Both the position numbers and the translations under genes were made by a program. From an uncultured Roseiflexaceae bacterium (GTDB lineage Bacteria; Chloroflexota; Chloroflexia; Chloroflexales; Roseiflexaceae): a stretch of DNA of 6,725 nt. Under the pieces are notes generated by a model, which ran no database searches, was not told the DNA's origin, and was given only the letters and a program-made list of their open reading frames with translations. The first letter of the stretch is position 1, and every line of letters starts with the position of its first letter. This document shows positions 5,576 to 6,725 of the stretch, in pieces. The stretch lies in the NCBI GenBank assembly GCA_903868295.1, contig CAIPUQ010000235.1, positions 1 to 6,725 on the forward strand. Reading direction: 5' to 3'.

Positions 5576-6725
5576 CTATGGAAGTATCAGATCGGTGACG
5601 AGTAATTGGAGCTGCTGGCGCAATAGACTTGCATCCATTTGCATAGTGCAGACCACAGCAGTGACTTCGGGGTAGCGCGGGACCTGCATATCGCGTGGAC
5701 TAATGATACACAGTAATCTGTGTGCGAGTACTTCGTCAGGGTACGACGACAGGAGCGCAACATCAATAACAAGCATGTCTGCTGGTGCGGTTGGCGTATC
5801 AACTTCAATTATTGGAATCTTGAGCATTTCGCGCAATAGTTCAATAATCGTGAGGTAGGTATCAGAAGCCACGGTTTGCTTGGCAATGGTCAGCCGTGGT
5901 GCCTTTCGTGTGGGCAATGTGATGGTGAATCGCGTACCGCCGCTTTGGCGATTTTCGTAATGAATCGTGCCATGGTGTTGGGTAACAATCGTATGCACAA
6001 TGGCAAGACCTAATCCGAGCCCGTCCCCGACCGTACGTGTCGAATAGAATGGCTCGAATAATCGTGCGCGTGCACCGATGTCGACACCAGTTCCTGTGTC
6101 TTCTACATACAAATTGACTGCATGCGAAGTTGCCTCGAGACGTAGAGTGAGTATACGCTGGCGTTCGATGTGCTGCATAGCCCTGACTGCATTATCTATG
6201 AGGTTCACAAGGACTTGCTCTATCTGGGCAGTGTCTCCGAAAATGAGATATTCAGGTTCCGTTGCGTCCATCCGAAAATCAATATCGGATTGTGCAAAAA
6301 GCGGTCGGTGTTGCATGGCGATGTGCTCGATGAGCTCGCGAACATCGACTTCCACAAATTCTGTTTTATGGGGTTGCCCGAGCATACGTAACTGTTGAAC
6401 GATACGGGCAGCGCGATGCGAGGTACGTTCAATAACTTCGATGTCGCGCTTCAGCTCGGGAGCTAATGGTTGCAAGAGTTGGAGCTGGGCAATCCCACGA
6501 ATGACCGCAATTGGGTTGTTGAGTTCGTGTGCCACCGTCGCAATCATCTGGCCGAGGAGTGCCAGCTTTTCACGTTGTTTGATACGTGATTCGAGCATGC
6601 GCATCGGGGTAATATCGCGGATGCTGAGGAGTACCTCGTCAGCATTGACAGTATTGGCAGATATCAATGCCGTAAACTGCGAACCGTCAGCGCGGAGCAG
6701 CCCACACTCGAAACTATACGACGGG
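5576..6725 (-). CDS. PAS-containing sensor histidine kinase, N-terminus cut by window edge
   Basis: The frame is open to the right edge, so the TTG at 6667 is internal and the true start lies outside. The 382 visible residues, numbered from the edge, begin with the end of a PAS domain (RADGSQFTALIS at 11-22, LLSIRDIT at 32-39). A HisKA dimerisation helix follows with VAHELNNPIAVI, the phospho-accepting His66 encoded at 6527-6529. HATPase_c comes next: N-box LVNLIDNAVRAM (172-183), G1 VEDTGTGV, F-box LFEPFYS, G2 GDGLGLGLAI, ending near 271 with GTRFTITLP. This is a complete NtrB-like transmitter that should autophosphorylate on His and pass phosphate to a response regulator not seen here. About 110 further residues (5911-5579) form an unusual tail that resembles a degenerate receiver. 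No membrane segment is visible, but the sensor part is missing. The dehydratase gene starts 15 nt downstream, suggesting joint expression. Confidence 0.93.
   Translation of the reverse strand, partial: PSYSFECGLLRADGSQFTALISANTVNADEVLLSIRDITPMRMLESRIKQREKLALLGQMIATVAHELNNPIAVIRGIAQLQLLQPLAPELKRDIEVIERTSHRAARIVQQLRMLGQPHKTEFVEVDVRELIEHIAMQHRPLFAQSDIDFRMDATEPEYLIFGDTAQIEQVLVNLIDNAVRAMQHIERQRILTLRLEATSHAVNLYVEDTGTGVDIGARARLFEPFYSTRTVGDGLGLGLAIVHTIVTQHHGTIHYENRQSGGTRFTITLPTRKAPRLTIAKQTVASDTYLTIIELLREMLKIPIIEVDTPTAPADMLVIDVALLSSYPDEVLAHRLLCIISPRDMQVPRYPEVTAVVCTMQMDASLLRQQLQLLVTDLILP
5579..5911 (-). other. C-terminal extension of the histidine kinase, possible degenerate receiver domain
   Basis: After the HATPase fold the protein continues for about 110 residues. 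The order of hydrophobic strands and helices recalls a response-regulator receiver: LTIAKQ followed by a helix TYLTIIELLREML, a strand with ADMLVIDVAL whose Asp sits where the phosphorylation site would be, HRLLCIISP, then VTAVVC and a last helix ASLLRQQLQLLV. The acidic pair after strand one and the conserved Lys after strand five are missing, so normal phosphotransfer chemistry looks unlikely. This is a pattern reading without a profile search. Confidence 0.4.

Noticed and set aside
6665..6667. TTG as the start of the histidine kinase
   Set aside because: The frame stays open to the window edge, and the codons beyond it encode a PAS-like DGSQF segment, so this TTG is an internal leucine codon.
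1..6725. A defence system, mobile element, CRISPR array or tRNA/rRNA gene
   Set aside because: I looked for repeats, transposase, toxin or nuclease motifs and structured RNA signals on both strands and found none. The content is metabolic and regulatory.

Overview
This is a gene-dense bacterial fragment with GC content by eye in the mid-50s. It holds seven protein-coding genes, two of them cut by the window edges. I see no rRNA, tRNA, CRISPR array, transposase or phage gene. Spacing is tight, Shine-Dalgarno sequences are strong (AAGGAGGA, AAAGGAG), and the clearest promoter is sigma70-like. The protein styles would fit a free-living heterotroph such as a member of the Chloroflexota, but nothing in the sequence fixes the phylum, so that is a weak inference.

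Left block (1-3206, minus strand): a run of four genes behind one good promoter (3178-3206). In order of transcription they are a VOC-family (glyoxalase fold) protein (3118-2747), a Gfo/Idh/MocA-family NAD(P)-dependent oxidoreductase (2719-1559), a sugar phosphate isomerase/epimerase-type TIM barrel protein (1535-537), and an SDR oxidoreductase that runs off the left edge (479-1). Gaps are 27, 23 and 57 nt. The last gap holds a perfect 12-bp hairpin that may act as a leaky terminator, processing site or stability element. The set looks like a sugar, inositol or glycoside catabolic cassette: one enzyme oxidises a carbinol, a metal-dependent TIM barrel enzyme rearranges or cleaves the keto-sugar, and the SDR handles another redox step. 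The substrate cannot be read from the sequence.

Middle: a 121-nt divergent intergenic region (3119-3239) carries the minus-strand promoter and a cluster of TATAACG/CGTTATA half-sites suggesting an operator. To its right, on the plus strand, is a 248-residue polytopic membrane protein of the EI24/CysZ type (3240-3986). It converges on the next gene with only 26 nt between the two stops.

Right block (4013-6725, minus strand): a sensor histidine kinase whose start lies beyond the right edge (PAS remnant, HisKA, HATPase_c, then an unusual C-terminal extension of about 110 residues) is followed after 15 nt by a full-length UxaA/GarD-family sugar-acid dehydratase (5560-4013). The dehydratase would turn an aldonic or aldaric acid into a 2-keto-3-deoxy acid, so this half too points to sugar-acid use. 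The link to a histidine kinase suggests that the sensor and the enzyme are expressed together.

No stretch above 300 bases is without a gene.
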